Of a DNA stretch of 21,060 nucleotides, positions 13,276-21,060 are shown one piece after another. Source of the DNA: DATLXH01 sp035576005 (lineage in GTDB: Bacteria; Acidobacteriota; Thermoanaerobaculia; Gp7-AA8); assembly GCA_035576005.1 (NCBI GenBank), contig DATLXH010000177.1:1-21060 (forward strand), in the 5' to 3' direction. A program made the position numbers and the translations under genes. Numbering within the stretch: position 1 is the first letter of the stretch; each line of letters opens with the position of its first letter. A model generated the notes under the pieces. That model searched no databases. It saw only the letters and a program-made list of their open reading frames with translations, and was not told where the DNA came from.

Positions 13276-14628
13276 ATGTACATGACAGGTTTCGGCCGTC
13301 ATTCAGCACGCGTGACGTTTTTTCTCGCGTTGTTCATAACAGTTGTTGCCGTTCATCCGTTGCAGGCGCAACAGGCTGCGTCGCAGTCGCAGGAGACCCA
13401 GCAACAGATCGAGGCTCTGCGCATGCGACTCGATCAGCTGGATCGCGAAGCAGCCGCAATCCGCGACGCTCTCAGCAGATTGGCGCTCACGACGCAGGCT
13501 GGCAAAACGGAAGCGGACGATCTGACAACCGTCGAGACGGTCGCGGCGAACCCAGCCACATCGGTAGAAGTGCCTGGCGATCCTGACGCGTCGCAGTCCC
13601 CCGGTGACGGCAGTCTCGATCCCCAGGTCATCGCGAATGCATCGAATGCCGGCGCGTCCAAAGTATTCAATCCCGACATCTCGGTCATTGCAAACTTCCT
13701 TGGTCACGCAGGAGATACGAATTCGTTCGATCCGCGGGAGAGCCTGAGTCTCGACGAGGCGGAGGTTGCATTCGAGGCGTTCGTCGATCCCTACGCGAAA
13801 GCGAAGTTTTTCTTTTCCGCCAGTCCGGAGGGGGTGGAGCTGGAAGAGGGATACGCAACCTTCATCGCGCTGCCATTCGATCTGACGGCGAAGGTCGGAA
13901 AGATGAAAGCACTGTTCGGTAAGGCGAACACGTGGCATCCGCACGTTAGCCCCTGGGTCGATCAACCGCTGGTGATCTCCGGATTCCTCGGCGGAGAGGG
14001 ATTGAATGACTCGGGTATTTCGGTCAGCAAAGTGTTCCCCAACTCGTTCGCCTACACCGAAGGAACGCTGGAAGTTTTCCGCGGAAGGGTCGATGGCGTC
14101 TTCGACGCCGAGAACGCAAACGATCTTTTCTACAACGCTCATCTGAAATTCTTCCGAGACCTCACTGAGAGCAGCAACTTCGAGTTAGGTACGAGTTTCG
14201 CCCGTGGCACTGCCGAGAGGTCGGAGGATCTGGCGGCAGCGGGAGGATCGAATCAATTCGCCGGCCTCGACCTGACGTACCGATGGAAGCCGCTGTCTCG
14301 ATCCGATCGATCATTCATCGGCAGGGCTGAGCTCATCGCCAACGATCGCTCCGGGGTGGACGGCAACGCGTTTGGCTTCTACACCGCGGCGCAGTATCAA
14401 TTTGCAAGACGCTGGTCTGCCGGCTTCCGGCTCGACCGCGCCGAGCGCAGTGTCGACCCGTCGATGTCGGATCGCGGAGTCTCCGCCCTTCTGACCTTCT
14501 GGCCCTCTGAGTTCAGCCAGTTGCGCGGTCAGTTCAGGCGTACGGAGTACGGAAACGAACAGACATCTAACGAAGTGCTGCTGCAGCTTCTATTCGCCAT
14601 CGGCGCGCATGGCGCACACACGTTTTAG
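13276..14628 (+). CDS. Predicted outer-membrane beta-barrel protein of the zinc operon
   Basis: This 450-residue protein has a signal peptide (about 1-31, ending PLQAQ) and a coiled-coil stretch rich in Gln/Leu/Arg (35-72). A polar linker follows, and a long region from about 140 has alternating aromatic/polar strands typical of a porin-like barrel. It ends in Phe after a histidine-containing tail (GAHGAHTF), as outer-membrane proteins do. GKANTWHPHVSPW (about 215-227) and the C-terminal histidines could contact a metal. No named family is recognised with certainty; its place between the small metal-ligand protein and the ZnuA-type gene suggests passage of zinc across the outer membrane. The start ATG 13276 has a perfect AGGAGG (13265-13270) five bases before it. 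The next start is only a few bases downstream. Confidence 0.78.
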   Translation: MYMTGFGRHSARVTFFLALFITVVAVHPLQAQQAASQSQETQQQIEALRMRLDQLDREAAAIRDALSRLALTTQAGKTEADDLTTVETVAANPATSVEVPGDPDASQSPGDGSLDPQVIANASNAGASKVFNPDISVIANFLGHAGDTNSFDPRESLSLDEAEVAFEAFVDPYAKAKFFFSASPEGVELEEGYATFIALPFDLTAKVGKMKALFGKANTWHPHVSPWVDQPLVISGFLGGEGLNDSGISVSKVFPNSFAYTEGTLEVFRGRVDGVFDAENANDLFYNAHLKFFRDLTESSNFELGTSFARGTAERSEDLAAAGGSNQFAGLDLTYRWKPLSRSDRSFIGRAELIANDRSGVDGNAFGFYTAAQYQFARRWSAGFRLDRAERSVDPSMSDRGVSALLTFWPSEFSQLRGQFRRTEYGNEQTSNEVLLQLLFAIGAHGAHTF

Positions 14629-14639
14629 GAGAAATGCTC

Positions 14640-15548
14640 ATGAAACTCAAACTGGCATTGACTGCCCTGGTTTTCCTCACTCTCACCACGAACGCGCACG
14701 CAGCGAAACTCAAGGTCGTGACGACTACGGCCGATCTGGCGTCGATCGCCCAGGAGATCGCCGGCGATCGCGCGAGCATTTCCTCCATTGCCCGCGGGTA
14801 TCAGGATCCACATTCCGTCGAAACGAAGCCCAGTTTTCTCCTTCAGCTCCGGCAGACCGACCTGCTCGTCGTGGTCGGACTCGAGCTGGAGGCCGGATGG
14901 CTCCCGCCGCTTCTCGATCAGAGTCGGAATCAGAAGATTCGTCCCGGCACCTCCGGGTATCTCGATGTTTCGCAGGGAGTCGAAATCCTGGATCGACCCA
15001 CTGGTACGGTCAATCGTTCCATGGGCGATGTGCATGCGATGGGAAATCCTCACTACTGGCTCGATCCCGCAAACGCCGTCAGGATCGCCATCCAGATCCA
15101 GCAGCGACTCGGCCAGCTGGATCCCTCCAACGCAGCCGTCTACTCCTCGCGACTGGGTAACTTCAAGCAGCGCCTCAATGAGGCTAACAAGCGCTGGACT
15201 GCCCAGCTGGCGCCGTATCGCGGCGCGAAGGTTGTCACCTATCACAACTCATGGGCGAGCTTCGCGAAACGGTATGGAATCAATGTAGTCGGGTACGTGG
15301 AGCCGAAGCCGGGCGTCCCTCCGTCGCCTTCACACACCTTCCAGCTGATCAAGCTCATGAAGGAGCAACGAGTGAAGGCAGTGCTCGTCGAGCCATATTT
15401 CGATCTGAAAACACCTCAATCGGTAGCAAGCCGGACCGGCGCCAGAGTGCTGGTCCTGTTTCCGTCAGTCGGGGCGACTCCTGCGGTAGGCGACTACATC
15501 AAACTCTTCGACAGGAATGTCTCAGAGCTCGTGAAGGTGCTGAGGTAA
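14640..15548 (+). CDS. znuA: Metal (zinc/manganese) ABC transporter substrate-binding protein, ZnuA-like
   Basis: This 302-residue cluster A-I binding protein starts with a signal peptide (MKLKLALTALVFLTLTTNAHA, cleaved near residue 21-22) and KLKVVTTTADLASIAQEIAG. The usual metal ligands can be placed at His58 (QDPHSVE), His138 (GNPHYWLDP), His202 (TYHNSWASF) and an acidic residue in the C-terminal lobe (Asp285 or Glu251). The long His-rich loop of many ZnuA proteins is absent; only GDVHAMG precedes the second ligand. Zinc is the best guess, manganese is possible. I chose ATG 14640 over ATG 14634 because AGGAGA (14627-14632) is seven bases before it and would be too close to the other. The permease gene follows after three bases. 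Confidence 0.92.
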   Translation: MKLKLALTALVFLTLTTNAHAAKLKVVTTTADLASIAQEIAGDRASISSIARGYQDPHSVETKPSFLLQLRQTDLLVVVGLELEAGWLPPLLDQSRNQKIRPGTSGYLDVSQGVEILDRPTGTVNRSMGDVHAMGNPHYWLDPANAVRIAIQIQQRLGQLDPSNAAVYSSRLGNFKQRLNEANKRWTAQLAPYRGAKVVTYHNSWASFAKRYGINVVGYVEPKPGVPPSPSHTFQLIKLMKEQRVKAVLVEPYFDLKTPQSVASRTGARVLVLFPSVGATPAVGDYIKLFDRNVSELVKVLR

Positions 15549-15551
15549 ACC

Positions 15552-16385
15552 GTGGATCTCCTTTCCTACCTCATCGTTCCCTTCGCCGCCGGGCTGATCC
15601 TTACAGGGATCCACGCCTATCTTGGCGTCCATGTCGTGGAGCGAGGAGTCATCTTCGTCGACCTCTCGCTCGCGCAGATTGCCGCGCTCGGAACCACTGT
15701 TGCCTATCTTGCCGGTCACGATCTCCATTCGACGACGGGGTATTTCTGGTCGCTCGGTTTCACGTTCGCAGGGGCTGCGCTATTTGCTTTGACGCGCGTT
15801 CATCACGAGACGCGAATCCCTCAGGAGGCGGTGATCGGGATTGTCTACGCCGTCTCCGCCGCTGCTGCCATCCTTGCGATGAGTAAAGCGCCTGAAGGGA
15901 CCGAGCACCTCAAGGACATGCTGGTGGGGAACATCCTGACCGTCTCGTGGGCCGAGGTGATCAGGACGGCCGTTCTCTACGCAATTGTGGGCGCGTTTCA
16001 CTATGCGTTTCGCAAGACGTTTCTTGCCATCTCTGTCGATCCGCATGCAGCGGAGGCCGCTGGAATCAATGTGAAGTGGTGGGACTTCCTTTTCTATACC
16101 TCGTTCGGACTCGTCGTCACGTCATCCGTAGCAATCGCCGGAGTGTTGCTGGTCTTTTCGTATCTGATCGTTCCCTCTGTGGCCGCCATGCTCTTCACCA
16201 GGTCCATTGGGAAACGACTGGCGGTCGGCTGGACCATGGGCGCGTTGGTGAGTGCGATCGGGATCCTCCTCTCGTTCCAGCTCGATCTTCCCACGGGCGC
16301 AACCATCGTCTGCACCTTCGGGGCGGCTCTGGCGCTCATGGCGACATATCGGGTCTTGTCAGGACGCGCGATGATTGTGGAGTGA
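15552..16385 (+). CDS. znuB: Metal ABC transporter permease, ZnuB-like
   Basis: This 277-residue inner-membrane permease belongs to the zinc/manganese/iron (ABC-3) family, with eight or so hydrophobic helices. The LGVHVVERGVIFVDLSLAQIAALG segment near the N-terminus and SVDPHAAEAAGINVKWWDFLFY in the middle (the loop meeting the ATPase) are characteristic. VAGVLLVFSYLIVPSVAAM-like helices follow. The start is GTG 15552, three bases after the stop of the binding-protein gene, with GAGG overlapping that stop. No znuC-type ATPase gene follows; the next gene is an unrelated barrel protein, so the ATPase must be encoded elsewhere. The gene ends at 16385 and no terminator is evident. Confidence 0.93.
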   Translation: MDLLSYLIVPFAAGLILTGIHAYLGVHVVERGVIFVDLSLAQIAALGTTVAYLAGHDLHSTTGYFWSLGFTFAGAALFALTRVHHETRIPQEAVIGIVYAVSAAAAILAMSKAPEGTEHLKDMLVGNILTVSWAEVIRTAVLYAIVGAFHYAFRKTFLAISVDPHAAEAAGINVKWWDFLFYTSFGLVVTSSVAIAGVLLVFSYLIVPSVAAMLFTRSIGKRLAVGWTMGALVSAIGILLSFQLDLPTGATIVCTFGAALALMATYRVLSGRAMIVE

Positions 16386-16492
16386 GGCAACGACCGGAGT
16401 CGTCATAATGCCTGCCGTGTTGAGGGATGCACAGGCTGGGGGTTGTTCGTGAGAGCGGGATCCTCGCTTGTCGGGTCGAGCGCCCTCACCCG

Positions 16493-16563
16493 CGCTGGCG
16501 CGTCACCCGTCTCCCTCGGGAGAGGGGACGCTGGCGCGTCACCCGTCTCCCTCGGGAGAGGGG
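16493..16563. repeat. 36-bp tandem duplication of a CTCCC-GGGAG intergenic repeat
   Basis: A 36-base unit beginning CGCTGGCGCGTCACCC is present twice in tandem (16493-16528 and 16529-16563), each with the palindrome CTCCCTCGGGAG (16511-16522, 16547-16558). An open frame runs through both, but the encoded text simply repeats (RWRVTRLPRERG twice), so it is non-coding leader DNA. The whole 179-base gap 16386-16564 has no gene; a CATAAT (16404-16409) could be a -10 element without a clear -35. Confidence 0.8.
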
Positions 16564-16564
16564 T

Positions 16565-18055
16565 GTGAGGCGGGCTGTGCGGTCGATCCTGGTGCTGGCG
16601 CTGCTTTTGGGATCTGAGCTGCAGGCCGCGGTTAGGCTGGAAGACGCTCTCTCTGCACGGAAGGCCGGAAATTATGAGGTTGCCATTGAAATCCTGGTAC
16701 GACTGGTCGCTGAATCGCCTGGACTTCGGCACGAGCTGCTGCTCGCGGAGACTCTGGCCTGGGACAAGAGGTTCGCTGACGCGGAGACGGTTTATCGCAA
16801 GCTGCTCTCACAGCATTCCGATTCAGCAGAAGGTGAGCTCGGGCTCGCACGCGTTGTGATGTGGCAGGGCCGCTACGAGGAAGCCAAACGGCGGCTGGTT
16901 CGAATTCTTCTTCGGAATGAGAGCGATCTCGCGGCGCTCGAAGACCTGGCGTTCGCGCGCTATTGGTCCGGAGACTACAGGTCAGCAGCAAGAGACTTCG
17001 AGAGTGTGCTTCGAGCCCGACCCGATCGAGCTGACGCGAGGAACGGTCTCGCCGCGATCCGGAGTGGTTCGAGCCCTGGATACCAGACTTCAATCCACTA
17101 TCTTTCGGACGATCAGCCGTTTCGTGTTCTTCGAAGCGAAGTCCGGGCGACGGCATTCAGCGATCCGCTCACGAAGTGGGAGGGCCGGGTTGGCTCATAC
17201 AATCTCGACGATCCGGTAGAGAGACGGAGGCTGGATGTACCTTACGTTCACGCTCGCGGAGAGGTGGGATTGCCGGACCGGAAGCTGACGATCTCCGGAT
17301 GGGCGGGTCTGCTCGACTACCCCGACTCCAGCATCCGAGGTGTGGGGGGCATTGCAATCCGGCGAGCGATGCCGGCGAGTTCTGCGCTGACTGTCCAGCT
17401 GGAACGGCAGGAGCTCGTAGCGACTGCGACGTCTCTCGACAGTCACCCATTTTCAGACAACCTGACCGTTCAATGGGAGAGAGAGTCGGAGACGGGATGG
17501 AGCGCAGCTGCACAGGCGGGTCGCCGACGTTATTTCGATGACAACTCTGGTTCGTCCGCCAGTCTTTACCTGCTGATGCCCCTTCGAGCGGGCGCGGTCA
17601 GCCTCTGGGCGGGGGGCGCAATCGCGGCGGCAGACACCGACGAAGGGCGTTTCACCGCGCAACGCGTAAGCGGAGAGAGGATCTCAGCCAATACGTTTCG
17701 CTATCGCTTCGAGGGAGCGTACGATCCTTACTGGACACCTCACGATCTGAGGGAAGCGCGGTTCATCATGTTGACTCGAGGTCAGCTCGGGGGGAAGGTT
17801 CGCTACAAAGTTCAGGCAGATGTGGGATTCGCAAAGGATCAAGCAGTTGCCTTTGGACCCGACCTCGGGGTTGCGCCACTTCCGTCCCCGGCGATATCGT
17901 TCTTCTTCGAGCGGACGTACCATCCATGGCGATTCGAGGTGAGTGCATCGCTTCCTCTGACGACACGGTTGAGCCTGGAGGCCTCGTACCGACACGACTC
18001 ATCCGCCAGCTATCAATCGAATGACTTCCATGCCTCCCTGGTCGGACGATTCTGA
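16565..18055 (+). CDS. TPR-containing outer-membrane barrel protein (YaiO/PgaA-like exporter)
   Basis: This 496-residue protein starts with a signal peptide (about 1-21, LVLALLLGSELQA). Tetratricopeptide-like helices follow at about 25-165, with repeats such as AIEILVRLVAESPG, AETVYRKLLSQHSDSAE, AKRRLVRILLRNESD and AARDFESVLRARPDRADA. A beta-rich barrel takes up about 175-496 and ends in the C-terminal Phe (HASLVGRF). The architecture is that of YaiO-like and PgaA/PelB-like exporters, where TPRs handle the polysaccharide at the periplasmic side of an outer-membrane pore. I chose GTG 16565, which gives the signal peptide. The frame is open back to ATG 16427, but that part is repeat DNA. Its end overlaps the glycosyltransferase gene by 35 bases. 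Confidence 0.82.
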   Translation: MRRAVRSILVLALLLGSELQAAVRLEDALSARKAGNYEVAIEILVRLVAESPGLRHELLLAETLAWDKRFADAETVYRKLLSQHSDSAEGELGLARVVMWQGRYEEAKRRLVRILLRNESDLAALEDLAFARYWSGDYRSAARDFESVLRARPDRADARNGLAAIRSGSSPGYQTSIHYLSDDQPFRVLRSEVRATAFSDPLTKWEGRVGSYNLDDPVERRRLDVPYVHARGEVGLPDRKLTISGWAGLLDYPDSSIRGVGGIAIRRAMPASSALTVQLERQELVATATSLDSHPFSDNLTVQWERESETGWSAAAQAGRRRYFDDNSGSSASLYLLMPLRAGAVSLWAGGAIAAADTDEGRFTAQRVSGERISANTFRYRFEGAYDPYWTPHDLREARFIMLTRGQLGGKVRYKVQADVGFAKDQAVAFGPDLGVAPLPSPAISFFFERTYHPWRFEVSASLPLTTRLSLEASYRHDSSASYQSNDFHASLVGRF

Positions 18056-19589
18056 GATATTCGCCTGGCGGCGAGCGAGACCGGTGCGTCCGTGGGAGAA
18101 GATCGTCCTCGGGGTGCTGCTGTTCCTCGGAGTGCAGAGCATCGTCTTCTTTGGTCTCTGGTGGTTTCGGCTCGAGCACATCAACCAGCCGGTGCTGTTT
18201 ATCCTCCTGTCGCTTGCGACGTGGTACGGCGTGTTCAGAATTTTCGTCGGCTGGTACAACGCGTTCCACATCGAGCAGCCGGACCCCGTAGATGCTCAGG
18301 CGGGACTTTCGGTGGCAATCTTTACGACATCGTCACCAGGCGAGCCGTACGAGATGTTCGTCAGGACGCTCGCCGCTGCGCGGGACATCACCTATCCCCA
18401 CACAACGTACCTTCTGGACGACACCCGTGATCCGCGCTTTCGGGAACTGGCAGAGCAGATGGGAGCGGTGCACCTCGAGCTTGTCGGACTTCCCGGAGCG
18501 AAGGCAGGGAAGATCAATGCAGCTCTGAAGCTCACCTCGGAGGAGTTCATTCTCGTACTCGACCCCGATCACATTCCGTTCTCGATGTTTTTCGACCGAG
18601 TGCTCGGCTACTTCAACGATCCGGAGGTCGGGTTCGTCCAGGTTTCGCAGGCTTATTACAATGCAGGAGAATCGTTCGTGGCGAGAGCCGCAGCCGAGCA
18701 GACCTTCGCGTTTTACGGGCCGATCATGCAGGGGATGAACGGGACGGGAACCTCCGTTGCGATCGGTGCGAACTGCACGTTCCGCCGAAGCGCCCTCGAA
18801 TCCATTGGTGGTCACGGCATCGGGCTGGCGGAAGATCTGGTTACATCCATTCGTCTGCATGCAAAGGGTTGGGGGTCGGTGTACATCCCTGAGATCCTCG
18901 CGCGTGGACTCGTGCCGGCCGATCTCGACTCGTTTCTCAAGCAGCAGCTCAAGTGGTCGCGAGGTGTGCACGAGGTGCTGTTCAAAGAGTATCCGCGCGC
19001 ATTCCGGAAACTGACCATGCATCAGAGAATCTCTTACTTTATGATCGGCAGCTATTACTTCGTGGGAGTGACGACGCTCATCTACGTCTCCATCCCGCTC
19101 CTTTACCTCTGGTCTGGCAGACAACCGGCTGCATTTCTTCTGGCCGACTATCTCGTTCACGCCTTGCCGGTCGGAATCTTCGGGATGGCGATCTACCGGT
19201 TCGTGCAACGGTGGCTTTGCGACCCGGTTCGCGAGCGCGGATCGCATTGGCGGGCCACGCTGATGAAGCTTGGAGCCTGGACCATCTATCTGAAAGGTTT
19301 CTGGCTGTCGGTGATCGGCGTGGCTGTGCCTTACATCCCGACCGCGAAGGAGCGGATGAAGGGAAACTTCTGGCGTCTGGCCCGCTTCCCGCTCTTTACC
19401 ATCGCGATTTCATTTCTCACTCTGCTCTACACGATCTTCAGGCAGCTTTACGTGATCCCGGAGTCGGAAGTCCGGATCACGACAGAGGTGACTCTTGGTA
19501 TGTTGTCGTTCCTCGTCGTCAATGGCCTCTTCATGAGTGGGAGGATTTACGCTGCGTGGATCGACCGCGAGAGGAGTAGTGAATCGTGA
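18021..19589 (+). CDS. Processive family-2 glycosyltransferase (cellulose synthase-like)
   Basis: This 522-residue inner-membrane polysaccharide synthase has two N-terminal helices (about 27-78), a cytoplasmic GT-A domain (95-325) and about five C-terminal helices. The catalytic set is complete: DD at 133-134 (LLDDTRD), KAGKINAAL (161-169), the metal-binding DPDH (181-184), the catalytic-base region AEDLVTS (270-276) and QQLKWSRG (308-315). The last is the QxxRW motif with Lys for Arg. No PilZ (c-di-GMP) domain is present, unlike BcsA. The polymer is unknown; the linked GH26 enzyme points to a beta-mannan or mixed-linkage beta-glucan, but this is only an inference. ATG 18021 lies inside the previous gene and has no Shine-Dalgarno, so translational coupling is likely; ATG 18030 is an alternative. 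Confidence 0.92.
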   Translation: MTSMPPWSDDSEIFAWRRARPVRPWEKIVLGVLLFLGVQSIVFFGLWWFRLEHINQPVLFILLSLATWYGVFRIFVGWYNAFHIEQPDPVDAQAGLSVAIFTTSSPGEPYEMFVRTLAAARDITYPHTTYLLDDTRDPRFRELAEQMGAVHLELVGLPGAKAGKINAALKLTSEEFILVLDPDHIPFSMFFDRVLGYFNDPEVGFVQVSQAYYNAGESFVARAAAEQTFAFYGPIMQGMNGTGTSVAIGANCTFRRSALESIGGHGIGLAEDLVTSIRLHAKGWGSVYIPEILARGLVPADLDSFLKQQLKWSRGVHEVLFKEYPRAFRKLTMHQRISYFMIGSYYFVGVTTLIYVSIPLLYLWSGRQPAAFLLADYLVHALPVGIFGMAIYRFVQRWLCDPVRERGSHWRATLMKLGAWTIYLKGFWLSVIGVAVPYIPTAKERMKGNFWRLARFPLFTIAISFLTLLYTIFRQLYVIPESEVRITTEVTLGMLSFLVVNGLFMSGRIYAAWIDRERSSES

Positions 19590-20752
19590 ACGCACGTAAG
19601 CGATATCAATTCGCATTTTTCGCCACGGGATGGCTTATTACCGTCGGCATCCTCTTTCAGATGGGCATGGGGGCAGGCTTCCGTTCCGTGTTCGGCTCCA
19701 TGTCCGACAGGCTCAGCAGGCTCGGGCAGATATTCTCGGACGCCGAGGGTCGTGCTGTCACGGGCGCGCGCGGAGCCTCGCGCAGCGATTACCTTGAGCC
19801 ATTGCGACCGGTCCTGTCATCGGCCGATGCCCTGCGACGCCCTTCGAAGATGCTGCTCGGCTTGTATGACGGCGGCTTTCCCGATTCCTTCAAGGGCTTC
19901 GAGCAGTTCGAATCGCAGCTTCGGTACAAGTTCCCGATCATTTCCTTCTACGGCGCCTGGGGAGACAAGCCGAACCAGCAGTTCCCTTTGAGAATGATGA
20001 AGACCATCGATCGCATGGGTTCGGTCCCGATGATCACGTGGGAGCCGTGGGTCACAGATTTCGACTCGACGCGTCGAACGAACCTCCCACCGGTGGCAGA
20101 GCGGGAGTACGCCAGTCTTGCAGCCATAGCGAAGGGGAGCTACGACTTTTACATCGTGCCGTGGGCCACGGAAGCAGCCCGTTTCAAGAAGCCGATCCTC
20201 CTTCGATTCGCACATGAAATGAACGATCCTTACCGCTATCCGTGGGGACCGCAGAACGGGAATCGCCCGGAAGACTTCATCAACGCCTGGAAGCATGTCC
20301 ACAGCGTTTTCCAGAAAATGGGAGCGAACAATGTGCTCTGGGTCTGGTCACCGCACATCTCCATGCCGTGGTTCGAGTACTACTATCCGGGAGCTGACCA
20401 GGTCGATTGGGTGGGCATAGGAATCCTCAACTACGGCGACGTGGCGTCATGGTCTCGCTGGTGGACGTTCCATCAGATCATCGAGAAGTCCTACGGCAAG
20501 CTCACCACGTTCGACAAGCCGATCATTGTTAGCGAGTTGGGAACGCTTTCATCCGGAGGGGACGCTGTCGAGTGGTATCGGCAGGCCTTTTATCACCTCG
20601 AGCACACCTATCCGAAGATCCGGAGTCTGGTCTTCTTCAATCAGACCTCGGACACGACGATGTCGACTGCGCCGCTGAACTGGAGCATGCTCCAGAGTCC
20701 GCGCGTGTCCGCGCTCGTGAGCGAAGAGATCGTGCGGCAGTCCTCGAAATGA
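19586..20752 (+). CDS. Membrane-anchored glycoside hydrolase family 26-like protein
   Basis: This 388-residue protein has an N-terminal membrane segment (about 9-27) without a clear cleavage site. A linker follows, then a catalytic domain from about residue 88. The GH26 signs are the acid/base Glu211 in LLRFAHEMND (205-214), WVWSPH (252-257), WVGIGILNYG (275-284) and the nucleophile Glu317 in PIIVSELGT (312-320). GH26 members are mainly endo-beta-mannanases, with some mixed-linkage glucanases. In this operon it may trim, release or proofread the polymer made by the neighbouring synthase, as hydrolases do in cellulose, alginate or Pga systems. It starts at GTG 19586, overlapping the synthase stop by four bases, with GAGGAG (19571-19576) nine bases upstream. 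It is the last gene of the operon. Confidence 0.88.
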   Translation: MNARKRYQFAFFATGWLITVGILFQMGMGAGFRSVFGSMSDRLSRLGQIFSDAEGRAVTGARGASRSDYLEPLRPVLSSADALRRPSKMLLGLYDGGFPDSFKGFEQFESQLRYKFPIISFYGAWGDKPNQQFPLRMMKTIDRMGSVPMITWEPWVTDFDSTRRTNLPPVAEREYASLAAIAKGSYDFYIVPWATEAARFKKPILLRFAHEMNDPYRYPWGPQNGNRPEDFINAWKHVHSVFQKMGANNVLWVWSPHISMPWFEYYYPGADQVDWVGIGILNYGDVASWSRWWTFHQIIEKSYGKLTTFDKPIIVSELGTLSSGGDAVEWYRQAFYHLEHTYPKIRSLVFFNQTSDTTMSTAPLNWSMLQSPRVSALVSEEIVRQSSK

Positions 20753-20830
20753 CTCGTATCGAGGAGCCATCATTGATGCAGCGTCGAGTTAGCCCGCATT
20801 TGTAACCACGTCGCTATCATCGAGCGCAAC

Positions 20831-20886
20831 GTGTCATCCCGAAGCGGGGTAACAGCGTGAGGACGCTGATGAAGAGGTGATGACAC
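20831..20886. repeat. 56-bp structured repeat, inverted relative to 7210-7262
   Basis: The outer arms GTGTCATC (20831-20838) and GATGACAC (20879-20886) pair. Inside, CAGCG...CGCTG forms a second hairpin. The reverse complement aligns with 7210-7262 at both ends and at the inner hairpin. It is a dispersed intergenic element and could stop transcription of the polysaccharide operon. Confidence 0.6.
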
Positions 20887-20899
20887 CCGGTGGGACTCG

Positions 20900-21060
20900 C
20901 GCCCCGAAGGGGCGAAGCCCTCTCCCCGGCGGGGAGAGGGTGGTCGCGTAAGCGACCGGGAGAGGGGCCGCGAGAGATACGAAGACCTCGCCCTTTCGAC
21001 GGACTGGCGAGACTTTCACGCCCCTCTCCCTGCTTCGCTCCGCTCGCTTCCCTCTCCCCG
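20900..21060. repeat. Cluster of CCCTCTCC/GGGAGAGGG hairpin repeats
   Basis: There is a perfect 10-bp stem CCCTCTCCCC/GGGGAGAGGG with a three-base loop (20918-20940), then GGTCGC-GTAA-GCGACC (20942-20957) and further single CCCTCTCCC arms near the window end (21022-21030, 21050-21058). The same family occurs at 6728-6750 and 16511-16558. I see no gene in 20753-21060. Confidence 0.7.

Noticed and set aside
12736..13302. 188-residue minus-strand frame opposite the small zinc-operon protein
   Set aside because: The plus-strand frame has a good ribosome binding site, a hydrophobic N-terminus and operon spacing, while this one has none of these and would overlap the divergent promoters.
16493..16563. 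Possible CRISPR array
   Set aside because: Two adjoining 36-base copies have no spacers between them and no cas genes are near; it is a tandem duplication of an intergenic repeat.
18333..19247. 304-residue minus-strand frame opposite the glycosyltransferase
   Set aside because: It is antisense to conserved GT2 motifs and has no recognisable domain or start signal.

Overview
The window is about 21 kb of moderately GC-rich bacterial DNA with dense genes on both strands. The envelope is Gram-negative: there are two predicted outer-membrane barrel proteins and several signal peptides. Gene content and the many structured intergenic repeats fit an acidobacterium-like genome, often seen as metagenome contigs, but that is an impression and not a proof. 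No phage, plasmid, CRISPR or transposase gene is visible.

Layout. (1) 150-6702, plus strand: a YihY/BrkB membrane protein, a TVP38/TMEM64 membrane protein, a fused transaldolase/glucose-6-phosphate isomerase and a 6-phosphogluconate dehydrogenase. The last two are pentose phosphate/glycolysis enzymes. (2) 6703-7265: a repeat-rich spacer with a 172-bp palindromic element (a second, partial copy opens the window at 1-133), a long hairpin and a tRNA-Pro(CGG). (3) 7272-12695, minus strand: a CDP-paratose 2-epimerase-like enzyme and an ABC importer of the nitrate/sulfonate/taurine type. The importer is split into two units, permease + ATPase and permease + binding protein, separated by a plus-strand single-domain receiver gene and a large inverted repeat. 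(4) 12865-16385, plus strand: a likely zinc (or manganese) uptake operon with a small HxH/CxxC exported protein, an outer-membrane barrel protein, a ZnuA-type binding protein and a ZnuB-type permease, with no ATPase gene nearby. (5) 16565-20752, plus strand: a tightly coupled polysaccharide operon with a TPR/outer-membrane barrel protein, a processive family-2 glycosyltransferase and a membrane-anchored GH26 glycoside hydrolase, laid out like a synthase-dependent exopolysaccharide system. (6) 20753-21060: spacer made of hairpin repeats.

The strongest unusual signal is in the ABC binding protein (8496-9554, minus). Its reading frame is intact for 352 codons except for one TGA at codon 53. From memory of the family, the relatives carry cysteine there. 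A second cysteine lies four residues on and a small stem-loop with a GGU-containing apical loop follows. This is what a selenocysteine codon would look like, although a nonsense mutation or a sequencing error is possible and no selenocysteine machinery is in the window. Other points of interest are the full-length palindromic repeat, the split two-permease transporter, the Pga-like polysaccharide operon and the small metal-ligand protein leading the zinc operon.
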